64,000 nt of DNA from Gordonia oryzae (GCF_003797185.1 NZ_RKMH01000011.1:124001-188000), one strand, 5' to 3'; positions 42,165 through 50,945 are shown, counted from the stretch's first letter. Made by a program: numbers and translations. Notes: a model not told the origin generated them from the letters alone.

Positions 42165-43397
42165 GCGGGCGTAGTAGCGACCGAGGAACTCGTCGCGGTA
42201 GTCCTCGTAGTCACCATTCTCTATGGCGAGGCGAGCCCCGTCGACCATGTCGATGACGAAGGAGACGTTGTGCAGGGTTGCCAGCGTCGCCGCGAGGCCC
42301 TCCTTGGCCTTGAACAGGTGATGCAGGTAGGCGCGGGTGTATTGCGAGGTGTAATTGGTGATGTCGGGGTCGATCGGCCCGAAGTCCTTGCGGTAGCGCG
42401 CGTTGGTGATGTTGACCCGGCCATCGCGGGTGTAGACCGCACCGTTGCGCGCGACCCGCGTCGGCGAGACGCAGTCGAAGGTGTCCGCGCCGTTCTCGAT
42501 GGCGGTGAAGATGTCGTCGGGCTCGCTGATACCGAGGAGATGTTTGGGTGCGTTCTCCGGGAGCTCGGTGTTGACCCAGCCAACGATGGTGCCGAGCTTG
42601 TCTTTCTCCAACGCACCGCCGATCCCGTAGCCGCCGAATCCTTTTCCGCCGTTCTCGCGGTCGATGCGGGACAGTTCGGTCAAATCCCGCGCGGCCTTGC
42701 GCCGCAGATCCTCGTACTGCGCGCCCTGTAACACGCCCCACAGTGCTTGCTGGGGTCGGTGGCTGCGCTCGACCGAGAGCCGATTGTGTTCGGCGAGACA
42801 ACGAATCGCCCAGAGCCGGGTCCGCTCCAGCGAATTCTCCTGATAGCCACGGGTGTTCATCAGGGTGGTGAGCTCGTCGAAGGCGAAGATGATGTCGGCC
42901 CCGAGCTGGTGCTGGATCTGCATCGACACCTCGGGGGTGAAGCGGTGAAACGAGCCGTCGAGATGCGACTTGAAGGTGACGCCGTCGTCGTCGACGTGGG
43001 AAAGTCGTTCGCGCCCTTCGGCGATCTTATGGTCGTCCTGCTCACCGGTCACGTCCATCGAGATGACCTTCTTGAACCCGGCACCCAGCGACATCACCTG
43101 GAAGCCGCCGCTGTCGGTATAGGTGGGGCCCCGCCAGTTCATGAACGCACCCAGCCCGCCGGCCGCGTCGATGATCTCCGGCCCCGGCTGCAGATACAGG
43201 TGATAGGCGTTGGCCAGCACCGCTTGTGCCCCGAGCGCGGCCACTGACTCCGGCAGCACGGTCTTGACCGTCGCCTTGGTCCCGACCGGCACGAACGCGG
43301 GCGTGGCGATCTGCCCGTGCGGCGTCGTGATGACACCGGTGCGCCCCAAGGTGCCGGGGAGTCGGGTGCCGATCCGGAAGGTGTCGCGCGAACTCAC
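42150..43397 (-). CDS. tgt: tRNA-guanine(34) transglycosylase, zinc-cysteine-less form
   Basis: 415 residues from the GTG at 43397; the upstream extension is antisense to the next gene. TIM-barrel TGT signatures are present: TPAFVPVGTKATVKTVLPES, YTDSGGFQVMSLG with the catalytic-site Asp, IIFAFDELTTLMN, WGVLQGAQYEDLR, GISEPDDIFTAIENGADTFD and CVSPTRVARNGAVYT. It swaps G34 for a queuosine precursor or queuine in GUN-anticodon tRNAs. Two oddities: the usual VFDECT reads AFDELT, and the CxCxxC zinc ligands are missing (PIDPDITNYTSQYTRAY at about 341-357), although the histidine in LHNVSF remains. No preQ1 genes are in the window; queuine salvage is possible. gluQ nearby uses its product. Confidence 0.92.
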   Translation of the reverse strand: MSSRDTFRIGTRLPGTLGRTGVITTPHGQIATPAFVPVGTKATVKTVLPESVAALGAQAVLANAYHLYLQPGPEIIDAAGGLGAFMNWRGPTYTDSGGFQVMSLGAGFKKVISMDVTGEQDDHKIAEGRERLSHVDDDGVTFKSHLDGSFHRFTPEVSMQIQHQLGADIIFAFDELTTLMNTRGYQENSLERTRLWAIRCLAEHNRLSVERSHRPQQALWGVLQGAQYEDLRRKAARDLTELSRIDRENGGKGFGGYGIGGALEKDKLGTIVGWVNTELPENAPKHLLGISEPDDIFTAIENGADTFDCVSPTRVARNGAVYTRDGRVNITNARYRKDFGPIDPDITNYTSQYTRAYLHHLFKAKEGLAATLATLHNVSFVIDMVDGARLAIENGDYEDYRDEFLGRYYARRVAR

Positions 43398-43487
43398 CGG
43401 AGCATCTTCGCAGGCCGTGAGCGTGCGGCTCAAACCGACGGTGGTCGTCTGTTCGTTCTCCCGGGCGGATTCGCTACGGTGAAGACC

Positions 43488-43958
43488 ATGTCGCATCCCA
43501 CTTTGACCCGCTGGTCGGCCCGGTCGTTGGCGGTCGGCGGTATGGCCGCACTGGCCACGGTGTCGCTGGCCGCATGCGGTGACGAACAGCAGTCCGGTGC
43601 GCAGGACTCCGCCTCCGCCCCCTCGGTCACCACACCGAGCACCAGCGTGCCGGTCGTCGCCGGCCCGAGCCCGCAGTCGCGCACCACCCAGTCGACCTCG
43701 GGCGCCGATTCGGCCTCGACCTCGTCGACGAGCAAGACCTGCGGAATCGTGGCCGGTCCCGACGGCGCGCTGCGTGTGCTCGTGCTCGCCGGCGACGTCG
43801 ACTGCGAGACCGCGAAGAAGGTCGGCACCAAGTACAGCCCGAAGATCGCGACCGGCCAACAGCAGAAGGTCTCCGGTTGGACGTGTGGCCCGTCGGAGGT
43901 CCGCGGCATCCTCGCCGCCTGCCAATCGGGTGACAAGGTCCTCGGCTTCACGCCCTGA
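43488..43958 (+). CDS. Putative lipoprotein
   Basis: 156 residues from the ATG at 43488. The signal sequence ends in the lipobox VSLAAC (lipidated Cys at about residue 30). A low-complexity Ser/Thr/Pro linker follows (about 40-80), then a small C-terminal domain with four cysteines (KTCGIV, VDCETA, WTCGPS, AACQSG) that can form two disulphides. The pattern is common among actinobacterial lipoproteins of unknown function. It is divergent from tgt, 90 bp between starts. Confidence 0.75.
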   Translation: MSHPTLTRWSARSLAVGGMAALATVSLAACGDEQQSGAQDSASAPSVTTPSTSVPVVAGPSPQSRTTQSTSGADSASTSSTSKTCGIVAGPDGALRVLVLAGDVDCETAKKVGTKYSPKIATGQQQKVSGWTCGPSEVRGILAACQSGDKVLGFTP

Positions 43959-44026
43959 CCGACCTCATCCCGATCTCACCGGCACGACTTGACCCTCACG
44001 CGACGTCAGACCCGAAGGTGTGGGGA

Positions 44027-44809
44027 GTGAGCGAAGGACATCCCGACGTGCTGACGGTCGGCGCCACGGCGCGACTCGTCGGCGTGAGTGTGCGGACGTT
44101 ACACCATTACGACGAGATCGGTCTGGTGACGCCGTCGGCGCGCTCACATGCCGGCTACCGCGTCTACGACGACGCCGACGTCGAACGGCTCCATCAGGTC
44201 CTGACCTACCGGGAGCTGGGATTTCCTCTCGAACAGATAGCGGCCCTGCTCGACGATCCGTCAGCCGACGCGCTGGAACTCCTCGCCAACCAGCGCGATC
44301 TGCTGCACGACCGTATCGCTCACCTCACCCGAATGGTCGCGGCTGTGGAGGACATGATGACTGCGAAGAAGACCGGTATCGCGCTGACGGCTGCCGAGCA
44401 GGCCGAGATCTTCGGCGACGACTGGCTCGGCGACGAGTACGCCGACGAGGCACAGGATCGTTGGGGTGACCTTGATGCGTGGCGGCAGAGCCAACAGCGC
44501 ACAGCCGGATACTCGCAGGACGATTGGCGTCGAATCAAGGAAGAGACCGACGCCTTCGAGGCACGCGCCGCTGACGCGATGGGTCGTGGCGTGACGCCTG
44601 GGTCGGCGGAGGCCGACGCCCTGGCCGAACAGCATCGGGCCGCCATCGAGAAGTTCTACGACTGCGGCTACGAGATGCAGGTGCGCCTGGCCGACATGTA
44701 TGTCGCCGACCCGCGTTTCACCGAGCATTACGACGGCGTCGCGCCTGGCCTCGCCACCTACCTGCGCGAGATCATCCGGGCCAACGCCACGAAACAGCAG
44801 ACGACATAG
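44027..44809 (+). CDS. MerR family regulator with TipAS ligand domain
   Basis: 260 residues from the GTG at 44027 (GTG 44018 is an alternative). The N-terminal MerR winged helix (about 8-75) reads TVGATARLVGVSVRTLHHYD, GYRVYDDADVERLHQVLTYR and LGFPLEQIAALLDD. A linker coiled coil follows (LANQRDLLHDRIAHLTRMVA). The C-terminal TipAS domain (about 145-255) includes KFYDCGYEMQVRLADMYVAD and RFTEHYDGVAPGLATYLREI. The cysteine in FYDC is at the position that binds thiostrepton-type peptides covalently in TipAL. It probably senses a thiopeptide or other drug; its targets are unknown and it has no operon partner. Confidence 0.9.
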   Translation: MSEGHPDVLTVGATARLVGVSVRTLHHYDEIGLVTPSARSHAGYRVYDDADVERLHQVLTYRELGFPLEQIAALLDDPSADALELLANQRDLLHDRIAHLTRMVAAVEDMMTAKKTGIALTAAEQAEIFGDDWLGDEYADEAQDRWGDLDAWRQSQQRTAGYSQDDWRRIKEETDAFEARAADAMGRGVTPGSAEADALAEQHRAAIEKFYDCGYEMQVRLADMYVADPRFTEHYDGVAPGLATYLREIIRANATKQQTT

Positions 44810-44827
44810 CTGCTTCTCGCGGCGGTT

Positions 44828-46147
44828 TCACCCCAGTGCGTCGGCGACCCGCTCGAGTGCGGCCACCCGGCTGCCCTTGACGAGCACCACATCACCCTCG
44901 GTGAGGTCGTCGAGGGCGGCGACCGCAGCCTCGACGTCGCCGACGTGCCGGGCCACCGTTCCGTACGACGGTTCATCGACGGCGATCACCTCGACCCCGA
45001 GTGACTGCGCCTGCCGCGCGATCTGCTCGTGCGCGGCCGCTGCATCGGCCCCGAGTTCGGCCATCGTGCCGAGCACCGCGATCCGACGGCGACCCTCAAG
45101 CGCGGCCAGCGACCGCAGCGCCGCGGCCATCGACGTCGGGTTGGCGTTGTAGGCGTCGTTGAGGATCGTGACGCCGGCGTCGGTGGTGTGCAGTTCCATC
45201 CGCAACCCCGACAGCGCCGCGCCGAGCAGCCCGACGGCCATGGCCTCGACGGGCACCCCCAGCCCGCCTGCGGCTGCGGCCGCAGCCAGCGCGTTGGACA
45301 CCTGATGTTCGCCGCGCGCACCCAGGCTCACCTGCGTCGACCCCCACGGCGTATGCAGCCGGAACGACGCACGCAGGGCCGCGTCGACGGTGATGTCGGT
45401 GGCGCTGACGTCGGCCGACGGGGTCAGCCCGTAGCTCAGCACCTGCGCCGAGGTGCGCTCGGCCATCGCGATCACTCGGTCATGGTCGGCGTTGAGGACG
45501 GCGATGCCGTCGGTGGGCAACGACTCGACGAGTTCACCCTTGGCCCGGCCGACCGCATCGATGTCACCGAACAATTCCAGGTGGACGCCCTCGACCCGGG
45601 TCACGATCCCGACGGTCGGGCGGGCGATGGAGCACAACTCGGCGATGTGCCCGACGCCGCGCGCCCCCATCTCGACGACCACCGCTTCGGTGCCGTCGGG
45701 GGCGTTCGCCAGCGTCAGCGGCAGGCCCAGTTCGTTGTTGAAGGATTTCTCGCTGGCTGCGGTGACGAAGGTCGTCGCAAGCACACCGGCGAGCAGGTCC
45801 TTGGTGGAGGTCTTACCGACCGAACCCGTCACCCCGAGGACCCGTTCGGGCAGCCGGCGACGCACCAGCCGGCCGATGTCGGCGAGCGCGGTTGCGGTGT
45901 CGGCGCAGGTGATCGCCGCGGCAGCGACGTCGGCGCGGGGGGGTTGCGAGGTGAGGTATGCCGTGGCGCCCGCGTCGACGGCCGAACCGATGAAATCGTG
46001 TCCGTCGCGGGCGGCGACGATCGGGACGAACAGTTGCCCGACGGAGGCGGCACGCGAATCGATGGTCGCACCGTCGACCGTCACGTCCTCGCCGTTGGTC
46101 AGCTCTCCGCCGACGACGTCGGCGATCTCACTTGCCTGGATGTGCAC
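44828..46147 (-). CDS. murF: UDP-N-acetylmuramoyl-tripeptide--D-alanyl-D-alanine ligase
   Basis: 439 residues from the GTG at 46147. The Mur-ligase P-loop is GVTGSVGKTSTKDLL (about 105-119). The N-terminal UDP-binding domain has VDGATIDSRAASVGQLFVPI. The central domain includes KSFNNELGLPLTLANAP and VVVEMGARGVGHIAELC, and the C-terminal domain ILNDAYNANPTSMAAALRSL, the MurF-specific signature. It adds D-Ala-D-Ala to UDP-MurNAc-tripeptide in the cytoplasm. It is away from the usual dcw cluster and divergent from ddl, which makes its substrate, across only 22 bp. Confidence 0.96.
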   Translation of the reverse strand: MHIQASEIADVVGGELTNGEDVTVDGATIDSRAASVGQLFVPIVAARDGHDFIGSAVDAGATAYLTSQPPRADVAAAAITCADTATALADIGRLVRRRLPERVLGVTGSVGKTSTKDLLAGVLATTFVTAASEKSFNNELGLPLTLANAPDGTEAVVVEMGARGVGHIAELCSIARPTVGIVTRVEGVHLELFGDIDAVGRAKGELVESLPTDGIAVLNADHDRVIAMAERTSAQVLSYGLTPSADVSATDITVDAALRASFRLHTPWGSTQVSLGARGEHQVSNALAAAAAAGGLGVPVEAMAVGLLGAALSGLRMELHTTDAGVTILNDAYNANPTSMAAALRSLAALEGRRRIAVLGTMAELGADAAAAHEQIARQAQSLGVEVIAVDEPSYGTVARHVGDVEAAVAALDDLTEGDVVLVKGSRVAALERVADALG

Positions 46148-46151
46148 GCCC

Positions 46152-46165
46152 TCACGCTATCGTGA
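46152..46165. promoter_or_regulatory. Inverted repeat in the murF-ddl divergent spacer
   Basis: TCACG (46152-46156) and CGTGA (46161-46165) are perfect arms around CTAT, filling most of the 22-bp gap between the two start codons. It could be an operator for both genes or part of overlapping -10 regions. Sequence symmetry only. Confidence 0.35.
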
Positions 46166-46169
46166 CCCC

Positions 46170-47246
46170 ATGGCCACTCCCCTGCTGCGTCTGATCGTGC
46201 TCTACGGCGGTGTGTCCGCAGAGCACGACGTTTCCCGGGTCACCGCCGCGCACGTGATCGCCGCCGCCGACCCCGCGAAGTACGAGGTGAGCCCGATCGG
46301 CATCGCCAAGGACGGCACCTGGGTGCGCAACGACGAGGTGATCGCCGCGCTCGCCGAGGGCACCGAACTCCCCGGTGAACTCGAGATCGCCGGTACCGCC
46401 GTCGAACCGCTCGCCGAGTTGCGTCGGCAGTCCGACGACGCCATCGGGGTGGTGTTACCGCTGCTGCACGGACCGCACGGTGAGGACGGCACGATCCAGG
46501 GCATGTTGGAGCTGTTCGGGCTGCCTTATGTCGGCGCCGGGGTGCTCGGCTCCGCGGTATGCATGGACAAGGCAATGGCCAAGGTGGTTGCCGCGCAAGC
46601 CGGAATCCCGCAGTGCCGGTGGCTGGAGTTCCGCGATGGCCTCGACGATCCACACACCATCGCCCTGCGGGCGATCGAGGAGTTGGGGCTTCCACTGTTT
46701 GTCAAGCCCGCCAATATGGGCTCGTCGGTGGGGATCACCAAGGCCCACGACGCCGCCGAACTCGACGCCGCGATCACTCTCGCGCTGCGCTACGACGACG
46801 TCGTCGTCATCGAGGAAATGGTCGACGGACGTGAGGTCGAGGTGGCCGTGCTCGGCAATGCGGTGCCGGAGACATCGGTGCCCGGGGAGATCATGCCGGG
46901 CAGCGAGTTCTATGACTACGAGGACAAATACCTCACCGGTGCAGCTAAACTGGTGATCCCGGCGCCGCTGTCGGAGGGGGCCACCGCCGACGTCCGAGAG
47001 CTCGCGGCGAAGGTGTTCACGGCGATGCGTTGCGCCGGCATGGCGCGCGTGGATTTCTTCTACGAGGAGCTCGGCCGGGGCTGGCTCCTCAACGAGGTCA
47101 ACACCATTCCCGGTTTCACCCCGGGCTCGATGTATCCAAAGCTCTGGGATGCCACCGGGCTGCCCTACCGCGATCTCATCGATCGCCTGGTCACGCTCGC
47201 ACTCGAATCACATCGTCAACGTACCGGGTTCTCTACCGAACACTGA
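46170..47246 (+). CDS. ddl: D-alanine--D-alanine ligase
   Basis: 358 residues from the ATG at 46170. ATP-grasp ligase signatures: VLYGGVSAEHDVSRVTA at the N-terminus, LHGPHGEDGTIQGMLELFGL, YVGAGVLGSAVCMDKAMAK, PLFVKPANMGSSVGITKA, and near the end RVDFFYE plus LLNEVNTIPGFTPGSMYPKL with the metal-binding residues. It joins two D-alanines with ATP in the cytoplasm for the peptidoglycan stem. The conserved tyrosine loop (MPGSEFYDYEDKY) indicates a D-Ala, not D-lactate, enzyme. Head-to-head with murF. Confidence 0.96.
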   Translation: MATPLLRLIVLYGGVSAEHDVSRVTAAHVIAAADPAKYEVSPIGIAKDGTWVRNDEVIAALAEGTELPGELEIAGTAVEPLAELRRQSDDAIGVVLPLLHGPHGEDGTIQGMLELFGLPYVGAGVLGSAVCMDKAMAKVVAAQAGIPQCRWLEFRDGLDDPHTIALRAIEELGLPLFVKPANMGSSVGITKAHDAAELDAAITLALRYDDVVVIEEMVDGREVEVAVLGNAVPETSVPGEIMPGSEFYDYEDKYLTGAAKLVIPAPLSEGATADVRELAAKVFTAMRCAGMARVDFFYEELGRGWLLNEVNTIPGFTPGSMYPKLWDATGLPYRDLIDRLVTLALESHRQRTGFSTEH

Positions 47247-47261
47247 CGTAGCATCAATCCC

Positions 47262-47714
47262 GTGAACGGCACCGACGACGTGGCCAGCACCGATGATGTT
47301 TTGCCCCAGCAACCTTCGGTGTTGCGGGTGTTGGTGTACTCCGATGACGCCGACACCCGTCGCCAGGTCATCGGCGCGCTGGGCACCCGACCCGTGCCCG
47401 ATCTGCCGGAGTTGAGCTTCCTGGAAGTGGCGACCGGGCCGATGGTCTTCACCCAACTCGATGCCGGCAACGTCGACGTCGCCATCCTCGACGGCGAGGC
47501 CTCGCCGGAGGGTGGGCTGGGCATCGCCAAGCAGATGAGCGACGAATACGACCCGCGGCCGCCGACGATGGTGCTGATCGGTCGCGCCGCCGATCGCTGG
47601 CTGGCCGACTGGTCGCGGGCCGACGCCGTCGCGACGCGTCCCGTCGATCCGATCGAATTGCCGGCAGCCCTGGGCGACATGGTGCGCGGAAGGCTGTCGC
47701 AGCAACAGTCCTGA
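47262..47714 (+). CDS. Atypical receiver (REC) domain protein upstream of nuo
   Basis: 150 residues from the GTG at 47262, 15 bp after ddl. A single CheY-like domain without an output domain: VLRVLVYSDDADTRRQVIGA carries the acidic pair and VDVAILDGEASPEGGLGIAK the phosphorylatable Asp. The switch lysine is replaced by arginine in VATRPVDPIELP, and the Thr/Ser position is also unusual (MVLIGRAAD). It matches in type and position M. tuberculosis Rv3143, which precedes the nuo operon. A role in modulating complex I is plausible but not shown here. The lysine replacement suggests it may work without normal phospho-switching. Confidence 0.82.
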   Translation: MNGTDDVASTDDVLPQQPSVLRVLVYSDDADTRRQVIGALGTRPVPDLPELSFLEVATGPMVFTQLDAGNVDVAILDGEASPEGGLGIAKQMSDEYDPRPPTMVLIGRAADRWLADWSRADAVATRPVDPIELPAALGDMVRGRLSQQQS

Positions 47715-47797
47715 ACGGGCATTTCGACCCTCACTCGGGACGGCCGTATCGAAAACTCTCCCAAAACTCTCGACACGACGTCGCGCGCTTGTAAGGT

Positions 47798-47813
47798 TGT
47801 GTTGTAGCTCACA
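47798..47813. promoter_or_regulatory. CRP/GlxR-like binding site upstream of nuoA
   Basis: TGTGTTGTAGCTCACA matches the CRP-family consensus TGTGA-N6-TCACA at nine of ten specified positions. It is centred about 73 bp before the nuoA start. Regulation of respiratory genes by CRP/GlxR is established in several actinobacteria; binding here is inferred. Confidence 0.5.
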
Positions 47814-47877
47814 TCAGACCGTCAACTCTTGGCGGCTCACACGCGCTGGGCGAGCGTACGGAGGGAGTCGATCGGCG

Positions 47878-48270
47878 ATGAACCCCTATGTTCCGATCCT
47901 CGTTCTCGGCGCGATCGCGCTCGGCTTCGCGGTGTTCTCGGTCGTCATCGCCTCGGTGGTGGGGCCGCACCGGTACAACCGCGCCAAACTCGATGCCTAT
48001 GAGTGCGGTATCGAGCCCATTGGCGGCGGAGCGCGGACGTCCACTCTCTCTGACGCGAGAAAGACTGTGGTGCAGAGAATTCCGGTCAAGTACTACCTGA
48101 CCGCGATGCTGTTCATCATCTTCGACATCGAGATCGTCTTCCTCTACCCGTGGGCGGTAGCCTTCGACACTCTCGGCTGGTTCGGTCTGGCGGCGATGGC
48201 CCTGTTCATCGTGAACGTGTCCGTCGCCTACGCCTACGAATGGCGCCGCGGCGGGTTGGGGTGGGACTGA
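47878..48270 (+). CDS. nuoA: NADH-quinone oxidoreductase subunit A
   Basis: 130 residues from the ATG at 47878. Three transmembrane helices (about 4-28, 70-92, 98-120). The first loop has the conserved DAYECGIEP motif, and the second helix region YLTAMLFIIFDIEIVFLYPW is a NuoA hallmark with acidic residues near the quinone/E-channel entry. First gene of the complex I operon. GGAGGGAG lies before the start. 100 bp separate it from nuoB, the only sizeable gap in the operon. Confidence 0.96.
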   Translation: MNPYVPILVLGAIALGFAVFSVVIASVVGPHRYNRAKLDAYECGIEPIGGGARTSTLSDARKTVVQRIPVKYYLTAMLFIIFDIEIVFLYPWAVAFDTLGWFGLAAMALFIVNVSVAYAYEWRRGGLGWD

Positions 48271-48370
48271 CGTGACTCAACGGCCACAAGTCGAGCACCA
48301 GGGAGCGCACCGATAGCGAGTTCGGCACACATGTGCCCATGACCCGTCCTGCGCGGCGAGGAGGTAGGCA

Positions 48371-48925
48371 ATGGGCCTCGAAGAGAGACTGCCCAGTGGA
48401 TTCCTGCTGAGCACTGTGGAGGACCTGGCGGGATTCATGCGCAAGGGCTCGCTGTGGCCCGCGACCTTCGGCCTCGCGTGCTGCGCGATCGAGATGATGG
48501 CGAGCACCTCCGGTCGCTACGATCTGGCGCGGTTCGGGATGGAGGCGTTTCGCGCCTCACCACGCCAGGCCGACCTGATGATCGTCGCCGGGCGGGTCAG
48601 CCAGAAGATGGCCCCGGTGCTGCGCCAGATCTACGACCAGATGGCCGAACCCAAATGGGTTCTGGCGATGGGTGTGTGCGCCAGCTCGGGCGGCATGTTC
48701 AATAACTACGCCATCGTGCAGGGCGTCGACCACGTGGTGCCCGTCGACATATATCTCCCCGGCTGTCCGCCACGTCCGGAGATGTTGCTCAACGCCATCC
48801 TCGCCCTGCACCGCAAGATCGGCGAGATGCCGCTGGGCGTCAATCGCGACGAGGCCATCTGGGCCGCCGAACAGGCGGCCCTACAAGCCACTCCGACGAT
48901 CGAGCTGAAAGGCCTGCTGCGATGA
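48371..48925 (+). CDS. nuoB: NADH-quinone oxidoreductase subunit B
   Basis: 184 residues with GAGGAGG ahead of the ATG. It carries the N2 [4Fe-4S] cluster, the last iron-sulfur centre before quinone. Ligands are the adjacent cysteines in LACCAIEMM, one in [10 protein letters not shown] and one in [31 protein letters not shown] and [17 protein letters not shown] are typical. It is a peripheral-arm subunit at the membrane interface. The 3' end overlaps nuoC by 4 bp. Confidence 0.97.
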   Translation: MGLEERLPSGFLLSTVEDLAGFMRKGSLWPATFGLACCAIEMMASTSGRYDLARFGMEAFRASPRQADLMIVAGRVSQKMAPVLRQIYDQMAEPKWVLAMGVCASSGGMFNNYAIVQGVDHVVPVDIYLPGCPPRPEMLLNAILALHRKIGEMPLGVNRDEAIWAAEQAALQATPTIELKGLLR

Positions 48926-49608
48926 CCGATGACCGAACGACCGCACCCGACGAGGTGATCGCGGTGCGCCACGGCCTGTTCGGGGTGCACGGCAGCGGCG
49001 ACACGTCCGGATACGGCGGGCTGGTCCAGACGGTCACCCTGCCCGCGGCGACCCGGCCCTACGGCGGATACTTCGACCACATCGCCGATACACTGTCCGC
49101 CGCACTCGACGCGGCCGGGGGGCCGAGCTTCGACGAGGCCATCGAGAAGGTCGAGATCCATGCCGGGGAGATGACGTGCTACGTCGTCGCCCGCCACCTG
49201 GGCATCGTCGCGCTGACGCTGCGCAACCACGTGACACTGCGATTCGAATTATGCTTGGGCGTCAACGGGGTTCACTATCCCAACGATGTCGGCCGCGAAC
49301 TCCATGCGGTGTATCCGCTGGCGTCGATCACCCATAATCGGCGACTGCGGCTGGAGGTGGCGGTCCCCGACGCCGATCCACACATCCCGAGCCTGTGCGA
49401 GATCTACCCGACCAACGACTGGCATGAACGCGAAACCTTCGACTTCTTCGGCATCGTCTTCGACGGCCACCGCGCGCTCACCCGGATCTCGATGCCCGAC
49501 GACTGGGTGGGTCATCCCCAGCGCAAAGACTATCCGCTGGGCGGGATTCCGGTGGAGTACAAGGGAACCCAGGTTGCACCACCTGATCGCCGGAGGTCGT
49601 ACTCATGA
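48922..49608 (+). CDS. nuoC: NADH-quinone oxidoreductase subunit C
   Basis: 228 residues; ATGA overlaps with both neighbours. The 30-kDa-subunit signature is at the C-terminal half: [27 protein letters not shown] and [18 protein letters not shown]. The N-terminal 60 residues are actinobacterial-specific. It has no cofactor; it holds the quinone-proximal arm together with NuoB and NuoD. NuoC and NuoD are separate here, unlike the fused NuoCD of Escherichia coli. Confidence 0.96.
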   Translation: MTDDRTTAPDEVIAVRHGLFGVHGSGDTSGYGGLVQTVTLPAATRPYGGYFDHIADTLSAALDAAGGPSFDEAIEKVEIHAGEMTCYVVARHLGIVALTLRNHVTLRFELCLGVNGVHYPNDVGRELHAVYPLASITHNRRLRLEVAVPDADPHIPSLCEIYPTNDWHERETFDFFGIVFDGHRALTRISMPDDWVGHPQRKDYPLGGIPVEYKGTQVAPPDRRRSYS

Positions 49609-50945
49609 CCGATCTCGACCCGCGGCCACGTCACGACGCACGCCCCGAACACACCTACACCGTCTCCGGCCAGGATTGGGACGAGATCGTCTCCGAGGTG
49701 TCGGCGCGCGCCGCCGCCAATTCCGGTGAGGAACGGATCGTGGTGAACATGGGTCCGCAGCACCCGTCCACGCACGGCGTGCTGCGATTGATCCTGGAGA
49801 TCGAGGGCGAGACGGTCACCGAGGCACGGTGCGGAATCGGGTACTTGCACACCGGGATCGAGAAAAACCTGGAGTACCGCAACTGGATACAGGGCGTCAC
49901 CTTCGTCAGTCGCATGGATTATCTCTCGCCGTTCTTCAACGAGACGGCCTACTGCCTGGCGGTGGAGAAGCTCCTGGGCATCACCGAGGTGATCCCGGAG
50001 CGCGCCTCGGTCATCCGGGTGATGCTCATGGAGCTCAACCGAATCACCTCCCACCTGGTTGCCCTGGCCACCGGCGGTATGGAGCTCGGTGCGGTGACCG
50101 CGATGTTCTCCGGTTTCGGCATCCGCGAACAGATCCTCGACATCTTCGAGCTCATCACCGGCCTGCGGATGAACCACGCCTTCATCCGGCCCGGTGGAGT
50201 GGCCACCGACCTCCCCGACGGGGCAGTGGAGCAGATCGCCGCGATCGTCGCCGCCCTGCCCGGGCAGCTGGCCACACTCTCGGATCTGTTGACCGACAAC
50301 TACATCTGGAAGGCGCGCACCTGCGACGTCGGTTTCCTCGACCTCACCGGGTGCATGGCGCTGGGCATCACCGGGCCCGTCCTGCGATCCACGGGCCTCC
50401 CGCATGACGTGCGTAGGACCGAACCCTACTGCGGTTACGAGGACTACGAGTTCGACGTGATCACCGAGACCACCTGCGACTCCTACGGGCGTTACGTGAT
50501 TCGCGTACGTGAGATGAGTGAATCGGTGCGGATCGTCGAACAGTGCCTGGCACGCCTGCGCCCCGGACCTGTGATGGTGACCGATGCCAACATCGCCTGG
50601 CCCGCTGATCTCGCGCTCGGACCCGACGGACTCGGCAACTCCCCGGCCCACATCGCCGAGATCATGGGCGAATCCATGGAGTCGTTGATCCACCATTTCA
50701 AACTCGTCACCGAGGGTATGCGGGTGCCGCCGGGCCAGTGCTATGTCGCGATCGAATCGCCGCGCGGTGAGCTCGGGGTCCACATGGTCTCCGACGGCGG
50801 AACCCGGCCCTACCGAGTACATTTCCGTGATCCGTCGTTCACCAACCTGCAGGCTGTGGCGGCGATGTGCGAGGGAGGCATGGTCGCCGACGTGATTACC
50901 GCGGTGGCCAGCATCGATCCAGTGATGGGGGGCGTGGACCGATGA
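49605..50945 (+). CDS. nuoD: NADH-quinone oxidoreductase subunit D
   Basis: 446 residues. The 49-kDa-subunit motifs are [20 protein letters not shown] with the quinone-site histidine, [40 protein letters not shown] and, near the C-terminus, [20 protein letters not shown] and RDPSFTNLQ. Together with NuoB it forms the quinone-binding cavity. The stop overlaps the nuoEF start by 4 bp. Confidence 0.97.
   Translation: MTDLDPRPRHDARPEHTYTVSGQDWDEIVSEVSARAAANSGEERIVVNMGPQHPSTHGVLRLILEIEGETVTEARCGIGYLHTGIEKNLEYRNWIQGVTFVSRMDYLSPFFNETAYCLAVEKLLGITEVIPERASVIRVMLMELNRITSHLVALATGGMELGAVTAMFSGFGIREQILDIFELITGLRMNHAFIRPGGVATDLPDGAVEQIAAIVAALPGQLATLSDLLTDNYIWKARTCDVGFLDLTGCMALGITGPVLRSTGLPHDVRRTEPYCGYEDYEFDVITETTCDSYGRYVIRVREMSESVRIVEQCLARLRPGPVMVTDANIAWPADLALGPDGLGNSPAHIAEIMGESMESLIHHFKLVTEGMRVPPGQCYVAIESPRGELGVHMVSDGGTRPYRVHFRDPSFTNLQAVAAMCEGGMVADVITAVASIDPVMGGVDR

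Noticed and set aside
41930-42217. 95-codon minus-strand ORF over the 21-bp repeats
   Set aside because: It overlaps the tgt 3' end in a different frame and is repeat-driven low-complexity sequence (SARLPAD units) without signal or domain.
45453-46169. N-terminal extension of ddl by 239 codons
   Set aside because: It is antisense to murF and unlike any ligase; ddl begins at 46170 with the usual VLYGGVSAEHDVS motif.
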